This document shows, one piece after another, positions 21,261 through 36,100 of a DNA stretch of 46,471 bases (position 1 is the first letter of the stretch; the number at the start of each line of letters is the position of its first letter). The DNA comes from Nemertoderma westbladi (taxonomy: Eukaryota > Xenacoelomorpha > Nemertodermatida > Nemertodermatidae). The position numbers and the translations under genes were made by a program. A model generated the notes under the pieces. That model did not search any database, was not told the origin of the DNA, and saw only the letters and a list, made by a program, of their open reading frames with translations. Where the stretch lies: the NCBI GenBank assembly GCA_032718475.1, contig JAUCBJ010003817.1, forward strand, positions 1-46,471, written 5' to 3'.

Positions 21261-22124
21261 GATATGGTAAATCTAGATACATGCCGCCACAAATCACTTG
21301 CTCAGCCACCAGTTTTTAGCTAGTCACCACGCCTGCTCAAAGCAAGAAGTTGCCATAGTAAATTATTTACATCATTGTGGGAAAAGTAGTACTTTTCAGC
21401 GTTATGACGCGAGTAGATTTATGTACCGAGCGAGCGCTTTACATGAATAGACAACCTTTCCACACAATGGTGTAAGTAATTTTTTACAATATGTCAACAT
21501 ATAGGTGTCCTGAATGCTTAATGAAATTAATATCCTTTTTATGCATTTAATTGCAGTAATTACGGTAAATAATTTTACACTTATCCTACAATGGTTATCA
21601 CCAATGGAGATACTCAAGACGTGTTCTGGAAGTTTATTATTACTAGATTGAAGTGAACGCTTGAAGAAACATTAATATTATTTGATAATTATATTATTTA
21701 TAAATTCTCAAGCAAGATAAGTAAAAAACCCTTACCGGTAAGTAAGAAAGAACCAAAGTATGTAAAAAAACAAAAACAAAAAAAAAATACAACTGGACCT
21801 AGACGGTTGCATTCAATCACCGATGAGCTGATCAGCAGTCGGCTGATACAGTCCGCTAATTAACGATGGCTGACTGACTGGCGCGAGGACGAGCTATTTA
21901 AACACTTCAAAGTAATTACACGGCACTCTTTTTGAAATCTATTATATTATCAACAAGAAGAAATATGATTGGCGCAAGTTTATGGTGCTGCTTCCCAACG
22001 GATATTTACTGGTCACACATCCCTTTGTTTCATTGCCCGTTCCTTCTCACTTTGGGACTTCACACTATCTCTTGGCTTGGCCTCCTGAGAATTCCTTCCT
22101 TCACGAGGCGATCACCATAGAGCA

Positions 22125-22985
22125 TCAACAGCAGCACAGAATCCCCCTTCTTTAGGGACCTACTCAACAGCTGCACAGAATCCCCCTTCTTTAGGGATCT
22201 ACTCAACAGCTGCACAGAATCCCCCTTCTTTAGGGACCTACTCAACAGCTGCACAGAATCCCCCTTCTTTAGGGACCTACTCAACAGCTGCACAGAATCC
22301 TCCTTCTTTAGGGACCTACTTTAACAGCTGCACAGAATCCCCCTTCTTTAGGGACCTACTCAACAGCTGCACAGAATCCCCCTTCTGTAGGGATCTACTC
22401 AACAACTGCACAGAATCCCCCTTCTTTAGGGACCTACTTTAACAGCTGCACAGAATCCCCCTTCTTTAGGACCTACTCAACAGCTGCACAGAATCCCCCT
22501 TCCTTAGGGACCTACTCAACAGCTGCACAGAATCCTCCTTCCTTAGGGACCTACTCAACAGCTGCACAGAATCCCCCTTCTTTAGGGACCTAATCAACAG
22601 CTGCACAGAATCCCCCTTCTTTAGGGACCTACTCAACAGCTGCACAGAATCCCCCTTCTTTAGGGACCTACTTAACAGCAGCACAGAATCCCCCTTCTTT
22701 AGGGACCTACTCAACAGCTGCACATAATCCCCCTTCTTTAGGGACCTACTCAACAGCAGCACAGAATCCCGCTTCTTTAGGGACCTACTCAACAGCTGCA
22801 CAAAATCCCCCTTCTTTAGGGACCTACTCAACAGCTGCACATAATCCGCCTTCTTTAGGGACCTACTCAACAGCTGCACAGAATCCCCATTCTTTAGGGA
22901 CCTACTCAACAGCTGCACAGAATCCCCCTTCTTTAGGGACCTACTCAACAGCTGCACAGAATCCCCCTTCTTTAGGGACCTAATC
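22125..22985. repeat. 39-bp satellite, about 22 units
   Basis: The unit is built from CTACTCAACAGCTGCACAGA and ATCCCCCTTCTTTAGGGAC. Because 39 is a multiple of three, the - strand shows long spurious frames repeating QLLSRSLKKGDSV, at 22060-22293 and 22466-22957. Confidence 0.95.
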
Positions 22986-24082
22986 TTTAGGACCTTTAGG
23001 GAAAATTGATGATCAATCTGAAAATTTGATATAAAAATCAGATCATATCATGATACGTAAACCACCTTCTGAACCATGTATCCTTCAGCAAGTCCAACAA
23101 TGTCGTCACTCGATTGGTGGTGATCTTGTTCTTTAGCGCACCTTTAGCTCATTCAACAGTTGTTGCTGTTTTCGCTCGCTTCTACAGGCACGCACAGTGT
23201 GCCTGAAGAATATAAGCCTAAGCTAGCACTCAAGATAGAGTTATCTTCTGGGTTCAAGATAATATTTCATTAGCCCTCATGATGTTTCACAGTATCACTT
23301 TAGGCTCCGACCTGGACGCCTTCGCCGCCTACACATCATTACTAGAACGCATTTCCGTCCACATCTGCAATGCAACACATCCATAGTTCTCAACAATGCA
23401 AAAGCAACAATTCATCTACATTAGCCTATAAGACTTACGTTTCAGGAATCTTATTGTCTAACAACCACGAGTCCTATCACTAGCCGGCTGAGATAGATCA
23501 AAAAATTAATTGGCATATCAGTTCTAGGATAGAAGTAAGACTCATCCGTTACGCCTGCATGGTGGTGCTGGGTTTGATCCGTTATGCCTGCAAGGTGGTG
23601 CTGGGATTTGGTAATTAAGATGTTACTACCAACATTATTCTGATACATAATATTCTGTGCAATTTTATTGTTCATTAGTGAAGGAAAACTTTAAATTAAA
23701 ATGTATAACTGCATAACTTTTCTTAGATAGAGATTATGTATAATAGGGATTCCCAATATATGTAGTACACAAAATTCCATGTTGCAATGGCATCTTATTA
23801 TAACCAAAACATAGACGATATTCAATAGCAAATGTTACAGATTAATATTTTTATCATAGACAAATCTTAATTGCACCGATTTTTCCCTGGAGAAGTTTCA
23901 TATTGATTCAAGTAAGATGACACTCCCCCCCTTCTGACCCAGATACAGTAGATATTTTGAATATCAATTCTTTTTAGACTAAAAATATTAAGTATAGTTA
24001 CTACAAATACCCGTGTACAGTGTATAAACAAGAACAATTAACATATATAATCAGGTTGTCTTTAATCGAGGTACTATAGTAT

Positions 24083-24168
24083 TTATTCGACTGTCCCTAT
24101 TGGCTCAAATAAGATGCTCTTTCGATTATCAGCCACGTCGTTGGAGAACTTTTCTGGTGATGTCTTCC
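24083..24168 (-). CDS. Cyclase B terminal exon
   Basis: Acceptor TTTATTTCAG/GGAAGA in phase 1. It encodes [17 protein letters not shown] and ends FEPIGTVE before TAA; AATAAA overlaps the stop. It occupies the same position and phase as the first tail exon of cyclase A. Confidence 0.8.
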
Positions 24169-27100
24169 CTGAAATAAACAAAATAGGTAGGATCTGGTAG
24201 GATCACATAGACCTACCGTAAATATTATTTCCCATTGTATTTAATTTTGAAACTTTCAAATTTTTTGAACATGCAAATTAATCAAATTATTATGTTCAAC
24301 TTTCATTGGATATGGTAAACCCAGACGCTCCCTCCCGATATAGTTTTTCAGTAGCTACCGGTACTAGTTTCTACCTCTGTATAAAAACAATTTTATTGAA
24401 AACTAACGTAAAGACCCACATATATACGTATAGCAATAATCAAACGTTCTTAAAATAGGTGTAAAGAATAATCAATCATTATATATTTGTAATCAATTAC
24501 TTTAACAATAATTAATTTATCACTGTTTTTGTTTATACGAATCGGTTTCAATTCATCACTTTGTAATAAAATCGTTGTGAGATATTTTTTCCCCTGTCGT
24601 AAGTTGTCATCATTTTTCCTTTAATTGTTTTAAATGTTCTGCTGTAAATATGTTTCGTTTATTTATTATAATGTATGAAAAATTGTTTGGTGTTTCTTAT
24701 CTTTTTACATTTTTCTGATTTTGCATTTTCAATATTAAATACGTAAAGATAAATTACAAATTATTAATTATTTTAATTACTACAAGGAATTTAGTAACAA
24801 TAGCTTCTTGGGTTGGTAAATATTTTCTTACCCAGCAACCAATATGTTAGAACTTCACCCTTCCCTTTCATTGCCACCAATCCTCTTTCTTCTAAAATAT
24901 ATCCCCCAATCTGTTCCAGAATCGCGCAGCATTGAGAACTAACATGAATCTTTAGAGATTCTCCATTGGATTCCATTCTAGATGCTGTATTTACAGTATC
25001 TCCAAAGAGACAATATCTTGGCATGGTCAATCCAACAACTCCAGCTACAACTGAACCTGGTGTAGAATATGTAAGAACCAGAGGATGAAAGTAGAATTTG
25101 ATCCGTTATAATAGGAAATCATTATCATTTATGATTATTTATTAAGGTGGTCGATGTTACGTAACTTATAATATTGGAATAATTATTATCATTAAAGTCA
25201 GATCAGGAACTATGCTCCCCCAATTATAAATTATACCTACTTTTCTTGTACATACCAGGTACCGGTACCCAGAGACAGACAGACTATACCTTCATACAAC
25301 AATAACTTACCCGAATGAATCCCGATTCTAAGCTGCAGTTTCTCCTTCGGTTTGTGCCGAATAACGAAACTTCTAATAACCTCCAGCAGCGCTAATGACA
25401 TTGAGGATATTTCACCTATTGAAATAGCCATAAAATTATTATATTATACCACATATATTATATTATACCACATATATTATATTATACTACATATATTATA
25501 TTATACCACATATATTATATTATACCACATATATTATATTATACCACATATTATATTATAGTACACCACATATATAATATTATACCACATATATAATATT
25601 ATACCACATATATTTTTATTATACCACATATATTATATTACACCACTTATATTATATTACACCACATATATTATATTATACCACATATATTATATTATAC
25701 CACATATATTATATTATACCACATATATTATATTATACCACATATATTATATTATACCACATATATTATATTATACCACATATATTATATTATACCACAT
25801 ATATTATATTATACCACATATATTATATTACACCACATATATTATATTATACCACATATATTATATTATACCACATATATTATATTATACCACATATTAT
25901 ATTATAGTACACCACATATATAATATTATACCACATATATAATATTATACCACATATATTTTTATTATACCACATATATTATATTACACCACATATATTA
26001 TATTACACCACATATATTATATTACACCACATATATTATATTACACCACATATATTATATTATACCACATATATTATATTATACCACATATATTATATTA
26101 TACCACATATATTATATTATACCACATATATTATATTACACCACATATATTATATTATACCACATGTATTATATTACACCACATATATAATATTATACCA
26201 CATATATTTTTATTATACCACATATATTATATTACACCACTTATATTATATTACACCACATATATTATATTACACCACATATATTATATTATACCACATA
26301 TATTATATTATACCACATATATTATATTATACCACATATATTATATTATACCACATATATTATATTATACCACATATATTATATTATACTACATATATAT
26401 ATATATTATATTACACCGGTTAGAGCTGCTGCTTTATTTCTTTGTTTTTGTTTGGCATTTTAATTGATTATATTATTTTTGAAAATTACTACGACTGTTT
26501 TGAAAAATTAACATCCAGAAAGTTTCATTCAGAAATTCAAACAAAAACTTTCATTTGTTTGTATATTTTCATACAACTATAAAAAACCACTACTATAAGT
26601 TTAGATTAAAACATAGTTTATGTTATAAACCCAACAAATTAAAATCATCTAATTTCAACCATAGCCGTGTATTTTACACTCTTTGATACTTTCGTGTATC
26701 GAATCCACTATTAGATCTGAAAATTTCTAAATTTCTAAAAAAAATTCCCTTTGTACTTGGGTCTCGATTTAATGATAAATCCATCGCTCTTCCAACTGAA
26801 GTTACAACCCCTAGGGGTGAATTATGATCGTGACGGATGCCCCCCCTCCCAAGTTGGCAAACCAACTTGAAGGTGATTTTCTACTTACCAGCATGAAGAT
26901 TTCCATTTCTAATGGGTAAGCCACTCACAACCATATATGCGTCGCCAATGGTTTCAACTTTATAAACATCAAATTTGGCACTGATTGAATCAAAGCATGT
27001 GTACAAATCATTGAGGAAGTTAACAACCTACAACCCCAATAACAAAATAACATAGACATTGTTTGTTAAAAATATCAAACATCTGCGATTACAAATAGTT

Positions 27101-30100
27101 ATAAATAAGTTGTTTCATTACCTCAATCGGTGTGGATTCCGAACTCAACTTTGTGAAACCGACAATGTCGCTGAAATATATTGTCACGCAATTATAGGTT
27201 TCCGCGTCAACTTGGTTACCTTGCATCAACTGATTAGCGACAAACCTACATGAAATACAATCACATTATAGCTACTATGTTTCTTTGTATTTTATCACGT
27301 GTGAAGAATACGATCGTTTAACTGAAACCTACGTTAAATACGGGTTGAATCTATAAATCTAACCAAAACAATAATAAACGAATTAATAACACTAATAAAT
27401 AATAATTAAATACTTCAAAAAAAAACATCTTTATATTTTATATATAAAATTACTGTAAATTTTAATTTCAACTGAGATGTGAACAAACACCTGTGGAAAC
27501 TTTACATTGTCGATGAGTTATTCAGAACGATACCGTAATACTGCAATAACGTATCGTTAGACATGTATTTATTGTAAACTTATTATATGTATCGTTGGAG
27601 ACTAACAAACTCCGATAACGAAGTGATTAGGAAGATTCTTACTTTGGTAACATTCGATTGAGTAAATTATCCGTTTTCTTCTTCTCTTCGATTAACATTC
27701 CGGTTCTTTCTTCAACTATCCCTTCGAGGTTGTTGGTATATTTCTCCATCATAGTAATCATATTGTCAATAATATTTGAATTTCTACGAAAATGTTAACG
27801 AAATCTTATTTATTATCCAGGATAAAGATGGATTTCGGAACTTTGTATTTGATTTGTTTGTAAAACAACTATAATATCAAATGCTATTATGACCAATTCC
27901 TTACCAAATTCACGAGCACACTAGCGCATCAACTCACGACTATTATAGTCGTGAGTTGATAAAGGGTTGTTGCCCGAAATATACTTATATCCAATATTGG
28001 TTTTACATTTTAAGGGTAGCAATTCAACAAAGATTTTGACAATTTATGTGTAGATGTTGTGGAAAAATGGTGTTAAAAATAACAAAATGCAGTTAAATTT
28101 CTGGAAAATATCGTGTTGCAACGTACGGAGTGGTGCGAAAAAAAAAACTTCAAGGAAAGTTGCGACGTGTCCATTTTCTATAGCTGTACAAACAAACAGA
28201 CAGACAAACTGAGCGTATAGGATCGCAGGGGGGTCCCCTTCTTTACCCCCTGAACGTAATTTGTTGGTACTGTTAGAAAGCTGAGATTCCAAATATGTAC
28301 AACAATTTGAATTTAGTTGGGAAATAGCTGAGATACAGTATAAGCGTCCAAATGTTGCATGGTTTTGCACCTGTATGTATAAGTCTATTTTAGTCTATTT
28401 AATAAATACATCATTATTCTGGAACATAAATAGTTGATATTTAAACATTTTTTGGAAGGATACTTACTGTCCAACCCTGATTGGCTTCAGTGAGCATTTG
28501 ATGGTCTTATAACTGGGTCTCAATTCTAGGTCTTCATTAAGGCATTCCTCAATGCAATTGACAACGACAGGCGGTAAATCCAATTCCTTAACGTTTGGTC
28601 GCAATGGAGGTGAACAATTACCCAGTATTATTGTATCAATAATCCCTATTGAGTGGAAAATGTAACTGGTATATCTTATACAAATCATATCGCACGTACA
28701 GTATGTATACGGTATATATACTCGATTGACTCAATAACATATACGAAATATGTTATTCAGTCCACCGCCTATTGTATGTATATAAATGCCGTACCTTTAT
28801 TAGTCATATTAGTTCCTTCATAAGGTCCATTGCGGGTATATATTTCGCATAAAATTATTCCGAACGAATAAACATCGCCCTTAATCGTACCGCCTATAGG
28901 AATTGATTCTCCCAATCTTAGTAGTTCCGGCGATGTCCAAAACTTATCTGCAATAGGATTATACAGGATAACAGGTCAGGAACAAAGTTCCAACTCCCTA
29001 CAAAGTTAATGCCAGGAACACAAGGTTTCAACTCATGACTGTCAGGGAGTCTTAAATTTTTTTAAACTGATATTATATAAAATTAAACTAGGAAGTATTT
29101 TTTACGGCTTATCATTCATTAATTGTTTGTTCTAAGTCGGGAGATACAATAGATTACCCCCCCCCCCCCCCCACACCCCCAGCCGAGATGATTGGCAGGA
29201 CTATCAATCTCCTCCTGGTTGAAGGAGATTAATTCCCACAGTCACCTTGACCGCGACTCTTTAATTGGCATAAAGTTCATTAAATTTATTTATTATGATT
29301 AAAATGATTCCCAGCGACGTCATATTTGCCAATATAAACAGTAAATAAGTTCACATTGTACAATATAATTATGATTCACAATCAGTTTCTGCTTTCTTAT
29401 ATAATTCCGATGTATTCATTTTTTTTAATAATACACCTCATTCGCAGCTAAGATCTTGTATAAATTTACGCACTCCGCGGCGTGGTTACGTTACAGGGGC
29501 GTAACTAAATTATGATATGAAACACTATAATGAGCATTTAAGTGAACAAACTGAAAAAAAACGGGTTGTGTGCATCAGATATGCTTTCTAATGATATAAA
29601 TGACGTCTAATGTTACGAATGGCCACAATAAGAAGGATGAGAGTTCGCAAGTAACACCTCTTTAAAATGCTGATATAATATATATGGGTCGTTTGCACAA
29701 AAAGTGGATAAATTCAAGGTTAAAAATTTTTTTCGCCAACCCTATCAAATCATACATATTTCGAAAGCCCTTAGCGTGCTGATTTCAAATTTCATAGTGT
29801 TTCATTTTTTCTACCAATAGTAAAAAAGTTATGGACGAAAAACGTATGTCTCGTCGGTAACGCTTTGTCTCATATAAATTTCCTTATTTAAACATGCGTT
29901 ACGTTTTGGACATGTCTCACCTGTAACGAAAGTGTAACGACCGTTTATTTGCGTTACATATTTATGTGCATGCTTTACAAGTGAGACAGCGTTACAATGC
30001 GTTACATACCGTTACGTGCAGGACAATTGGGGACATGCTTAGCAATCTCATTAGGTTAAAGGGAAAGCTTGACTTTGTATATCATTAGATAGCGCCTTCA

Positions 30101-33100
30101 GAAACGGTCTAAAATTTTTAAATGAAGTAAATTTAAATTTTATCTATAACTATAAAAATCAAATTCTGTCTCTCTATCTCTCTCGCTCTTTCTCTCTCTC
30201 TCTCTGTGTTCGAACTCTTCCAAAACGGGCAGAGGGATTGCGCTGGAACTTGGCATGTGTGTATAACTTTAACCAGCGGTCGTTATAGGCCACTTTTCGA
30301 AAAGTTTAATTCACGTTCGGTACCGGTACTAGGTACCGGTACGTCAGTAGGCCTATACTCTCTGTGTTCGAACTCCTCCAAAACGGGCAGAGGGATTGCG
30401 CTGGAACTTGGCATGTGTGTATAACTTTAACCAGCGGTCGTTATAGGCCACTTTTCGAAAAGTTTAATTCACGTTCGGTACCGGTACTAGGTACCGGTAC
30501 GTCAGTAGGCCTATACCGGTACCAATAGGCCTATGCCGGTAGCGGGAAATACCGGGTAACATGCCTCGGGTATTGCCTGCTAGTATTAGATAAAGATACA
30601 ATAGTAAACGTTTTCGACCTACCGGTCTGCATCAGACTATGTACTGGCAACTAACAGGAAAAGGTGGGGGTCTATATATATATATATATAAGTTTTAAAG
30701 GGGAATACCTGATAGGTGAATCCCAGAAAGGTTAACGTGTATGTATGTACTGTATAACGTAAGGGGTGATAGGGAAAGTACACCGAGTTAGTTGTAAGCT
30801 GTCAATCTAAAGTACAAATATAGGGTTGCAGGTTGGGTTATAAGGATGGGAGAAGTTGATAGGGAAATCCCAGGAGTTGTCATGTGTCTACATACTGAAT
30901 GGTATAATTGGATTAGGTAGGTTACATAGGATTATGAGGTATCTACTTAAAGCGCATGGTTAGGTAGAATGCAACATAATGATAGCTGTAATTTTTACAG
31001 AGTAAGAAATCACAAGAAACAGAAAAACCAAGACAAAAACAAAAAGGAAGGTAGGGGAAAAGCACATAAAAACCCCGGAAATTCGCTATAGAGGGCACTG
31101 TAGTTGTGTAAGATATAGAATATAGGGTGTATTATATAAAACGTTGGGTTTAGATTGCTGGTCTTGCTACGTTAAGTGGGGGGTTGTATGTATAGATTAG
31201 GTTAGCTTCCGTCGCTAGTATTCTTATAAAAATGAAACGCGCCCACTCCCAATCCAATCCTTTTAATAAGACTAGTTAATTTACGGTTGTTGTTATCACA
31301 AATAGGCGATTATTAATAATTCTCGGAGATGAAAGGGTGATCTTCCACAGTAAACCCTTCCACTCCGTTTCTTAAAGGATGCCTGTTCACCACCATGGGT
31401 GATCTTCCACAGTAAACCCTTCTAAAGGAATGCCTGTTCACCACCATGGTTGATCTTCCACAGTAAACCATTCCACTCTGTTTCCTAAAGGAATGCGTGT
31501 TCACCACCACGGGTGATCTTCCACATTAAACCATTCCACTCTGTTTCCTAAAGGAATGCTTGTTCACCACCATGGGTGATCTTCCACATTGAACAATTCC
31601 ACTGTTTCCCAAAGGAATGCCTGTTCACCACCATGGGTGATCTTCCACAGTAAACCCTTCCACTCTGTTTCCTAAAGGAATGCCTGTTCACCACCATGGG
31701 TGATCTTCCACATTAAACCATTCCACTCTGTTTCCTAAAGGAATGCTGGTTCACCACCATGGGTGATCTTCCACATTAAACAATTCCACTGTTTCCTAAA
31801 GGAATGCCTGTTCACCACCATGGGTGATCTTCCACAGTAAACCCTTCCACTCGGGTTCCTAAAGGAATACCGATTCACCACCACGGGTGATCTTCCACAT
31901 AAACCCTTCCACTCTGTTTCCTAAAGGAATACCTGTTCACCACCATGGTTGATCTTCCACAGTAAACCCTTCTACTTTGTTTCCCAAGTTGCCTTGGTTC
32001 CCCTTTACCAACCATCCAAGGATGAAAGCCCGGGTTGGGCTAGGTTGCAGCATTTAAAGCACAGTGCCCAAATACTGCTGCCCCCATCTAGAGATCGAAC
32101 CAGGGCTTCCTGAATGGAAGCCCAGGAATGTCACCACTAGACCAAGCTGCTTATTAGTTATAGTAATTAGTTACTAATTATTATTTAATATATAGGCATA
32201 TGATTTAAAGAAATTATTATTATTTCATCTCTAGAATTAATAACTGCCAATCCTTTAAATGTTCAATGAGTAAAATAAATGTTTTAAATTATGAAAAAAT
32301 ATTTTAAGTTATCAAAAATCATCAATAATCAATAGAAAATGTCAGATAATCGAATGAAACGTTTTATTATTTTTGCATGAAAATATATATTAAAATCTAA
32401 ATAAAAATCCGGGGTGGGAGTCCGTCCCCCTTTACCCCCCGGATACCGCTGGGGCAGCGCCCTTAGACCAAAAGATAAACTTCACAAATTGTGCGCACCA
32501 TAGAAATTAAATTTCTGGATCCGCCCCTGTCTGTATGTCTGTCTTTCGGTCTTTCTGACTATCCGACAATCTGTCCATCTTTAGGTAGAGGGGTTTTCCT
32601 GATCGCAGAATTCATTTCGCGTGTCAGTTTTAACATTTGATGACTTCCAAATTGTCTGTTTGGCAGTCAGTATGTCGGTTATATTTTGACGGACAGACTT
32701 ACAGGCATACAAACAGAAACGACGAGGCCAAATTTGAATATTGACAACAGAAAGGAAGTCACCGACCACGTTTGCTTTTTATTGACTGACAGACATACTG
32801 ACGGACAAGCCAACAGTCAATCGGACAGACAGCCATATCTCGAGAAGTAAGACATATCTTGTTAAACGGTTTTCAAATTTGGAATCTTAATAAATATTTG
32901 CTCTAGATGAAACAGAAAAAACAAATTTGAAAAGAAAGTGGGTGCCTGTACTACACTCCCCTTAAATAGTTGAAAAATTCAAAATTTACATGGCAACATA
33001 ATTATGATTTATTAAACATTAAATTATTATAAGTAAATAAAAACAAATAAGTAAGTAAACCAGATATTAAAAACGTTAATGCATTTCAAAATCTTCAAAA

Positions 33101-36100
33101 CTGAAGATATTGTCGAAAACCCATCGAGAATCAACAGTTAGAAATAGGGCGACCGGCTTACCGTAAGCTACATCTATGTGTAGGGGTTGTGGACGTGTAG
33201 TAGGCGTAGCATTCTTAAAAATGCAGCTGCAATGCAGCATGCCGATCCTAGTAGTAGGCGTAGCATTTAGTGAATATATCGTTATAATCGGCCTGCTCCA
33301 TTGCAGCTCAGCATTGGGATGATATAACGGTTTAACAATGAATTTAAGCCGCCCCCATGCAATCAACAATTGGCTTGCTGTGATGCAACGTGCATTAAGA
33401 ATGCTATGCCGGCTTGTCGACAAAATTATTAATCCTTATTCCACAACTCCTTATCCCCCATGACTTTCTCGAGATTATCCACAAATCCAAGGACAGTGTC
33501 CTTTAAGATGCGTCTTAAAGAAAGTCATGGGCTGCCCACCTTGTTTATTTTCTCCAAGAGGCTGCCAGATCACAACATTGTGCACAGGCTGGTCCTCACG
33601 GCGATAGCCAAATGTTCCGCGAAGCAGAGGTGGCCCTACTCAAGTCTCAAGCCCAAATCAATGAGACACCTACAATTATATAGTGTCTTGTTAGAAATGT
33701 TTGTGCATTATACTCGACATAATGAACCCGGCGAAGCATTCTTGCATATGAATGCGCCATCCTGATATTTGAAACCCACACCAGTTAGAGCCCATCATGG
33801 ACTCCAATATAAGAGTACTGGTTCTACTGCTGCTCTAAATAGTCGAACCTTAAGGGCGGATGATAGAGTTGAGGGTCTTGGGAAAACTAGCTCTTTGTTT
33901 TTCCTTCCATGTATAATAGAAATATCATAGGTAATAAACAATAACCAGTAATAGCACTAGTCTGATTCTATCTCTGTACTGAGATATTAATAATCGTCTA
34001 ACGTATTCCGTTAAAACTAAAGCTGTCCCTCCCGTTTGAGAAACATGGGGCTGAAATATAAATTGGTATTACACCAGTATAAACTACTATAATAGTTCGA
34101 GAGGGGTTTGGGTTATTGCTATCCTGGCCAATGGGAGATCGCGTGTGCTACTCAGCCATTGGCTGTTGCCTTGAAGATTGTTTGTATAGTTTGCTGATAG
34201 TGTTAATGTCCCTTCTCTCGCTATAATGTGTTGGCATCGGTTTGTAGTTAGCAACCTGATGGCTATAGTAGGTTGTTATATGCACCAATAAATAGAGATA
34301 GAACAATAGGTTTAACATATAGTACAAAATGATAGCTTGCGCGGCCATCTAACTATCCTGCTTATGGTTTCTTTAGCAGGCTCCATCATAGTAAGTTGAC
34401 CTTTGGGGTTTGGCATACAATCGGGGTGCTAACAGATTTTCCCACTTTAATTAATACCTTATCTGAGGTGACATATTGGTTTTTGGGGTGATGAAGTGCC
34501 CCAGGGTTAATCCCGTAACAACCATCAACAGTTGATACAAATGTCGTCGAACCATCGTATACTGATCCTGATTGCTGCAATAATTTCCTATGAGATCCCA
34601 TATAATGCAAGCATCGTGAACATACTGATCGAGAGACTGAATCGAAAGCCTTAAAGAAGTCAACAAAGAAAACAGCCAGATGCCTATCTTTCTTTTTTGG
34701 TAGCAGTATTAAGTGCGGTAGCCTCATAAACAAAAAGTGGAGAAACAGCATGATCAACTGCGAGGCATACAGCTCGTTTAACCTAATTGGTTCGGACCAC
34801 AGAATTGTGACTGCAGAGATCAGACTCAGTTTGAGAGCCAGCAAACCCAGGACAAAGCAAGCAAATCAAATATGACTGGGAAAAACTCAGAACTGACAAT
34901 GCTGTAAAGGATGCTCATACAGTAGAAGTTCAAAACCGCTTTGAAGCACTTCAGTCAATGGATGAAGAACAATCCACCAATTCAATATACCAGAATATAA
35001 TAACAGCCCACAAGGAATCAGCTAAGAGGCATATCCCCCAGAAACCCAAACGAAAACAATATGTGCCATGGCAAAACTCTGAGGTTACTTGTAAGAGAGA
35101 AGATCTTAATACAGCCTACAAAGTTAAAACTGAACAACCGAAAACATTAACAAGGTTGAGAAAGCTAAGGACGATCTTAAATTGGCCTACAACATCATCC
35201 AGGAAAAGTACATACAGGATAAAACTGAAGCAATTACAACTGCTCACATACAGCAACAATCAAGACTTACCTGGCAAACTGTAAATGAGGTATCTGGTCG
35301 GAAAAGTTGTGCAAAGGGGCGCCTCAAAGCCGATAGTCCTGAAGAACGTGTTGGGAAGTGGAAAAATCACTTCAGCAACTTGCTTGGGCAGCCACCAAAC
35401 ATCGAGGTCAGCCCTACAAGGAAAATATATGACAAGACACTACCTATAGAAACAGGGGACTTCACACCTGCCGAACTCCAAAGAAGCATTAAAAGCATGT
35501 CCAATAATAAAGCGAGTGGATTAGATGAAATCCCAGCGGAGGTATGGAAAACCGGAGTGCTAAACAGACCATTATTGAATGTTTGCAACCGGATGTTGAA
35601 AGGGGAAAAGCCACCACCAATTTGGACTAAAGGTCAACTAAAGCCTCCCCCCAAGAAAGGAGACCTCGGCATACCAACAAACTATCGTGGGATCTGTCTG
35701 CTTGTGGTAGCTGCCAAAATATACAATAAAATGATTCTATATAGGATTAGGCCTCACATAGAGAAACTACTGCGTAAGAGCCAAAACGGATTTCGACCAA
35801 GTAGATCAACAATAGCTCAGATACTTGCACTACGGAGACTGATTGAAGGAATTAAGTCAAAGAATCTCCCCGCTGTCATGAATTTTGTGGACTTCAAGAA
35901 GGCATTCGACTCCATCCATAGAGGTAAAATGCTTGAAATCCTAAGAGCTTATGGAATACCAGAAGTAATTGTTGCTGGCATTGGATTGTTATATTGTGAC
36001 ACAGAAGCGCAGGTACTCTCACCAGATGGTGAAACTGAGTTTTTCTCAATCCTGGCTGGCGTACTGCAAGGTGACACATTAGCACCATTACTATTTGTAA

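Larger units (their letters stand above)
21121..24082. other. Convergent intergenic region between cyclases A and B
   Basis: It contains a 32-bp near-palindrome (21229-21260) and a 39-bp satellite (22125-22985). A 2-copy repeat near 23545-23610 shares GCCTGCA-GGTGGTGCTGGG. No gene is recognised. Confidence 0.5.
28948..34385. other. Large cyclase B intron, repeat-rich left half
   Basis: Contents include a C16 run (29157-29172), a 158-bp tandem duplication (30201-30517), a 63-bp minisatellite, a SINE and GTCTG-rich low-complexity DNA (32520-32830). A region at 33076-33765 has open frames on both strands but no recognisable protein. No cyclase exon is seen. Confidence 0.45.

Noticed and set aside
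33076-33765. Open frames of 115 (-) and 101 (+) codons
   Set aside because: No recognisable family; the region contains local direct and inverted repeats, so chance frames are likely.
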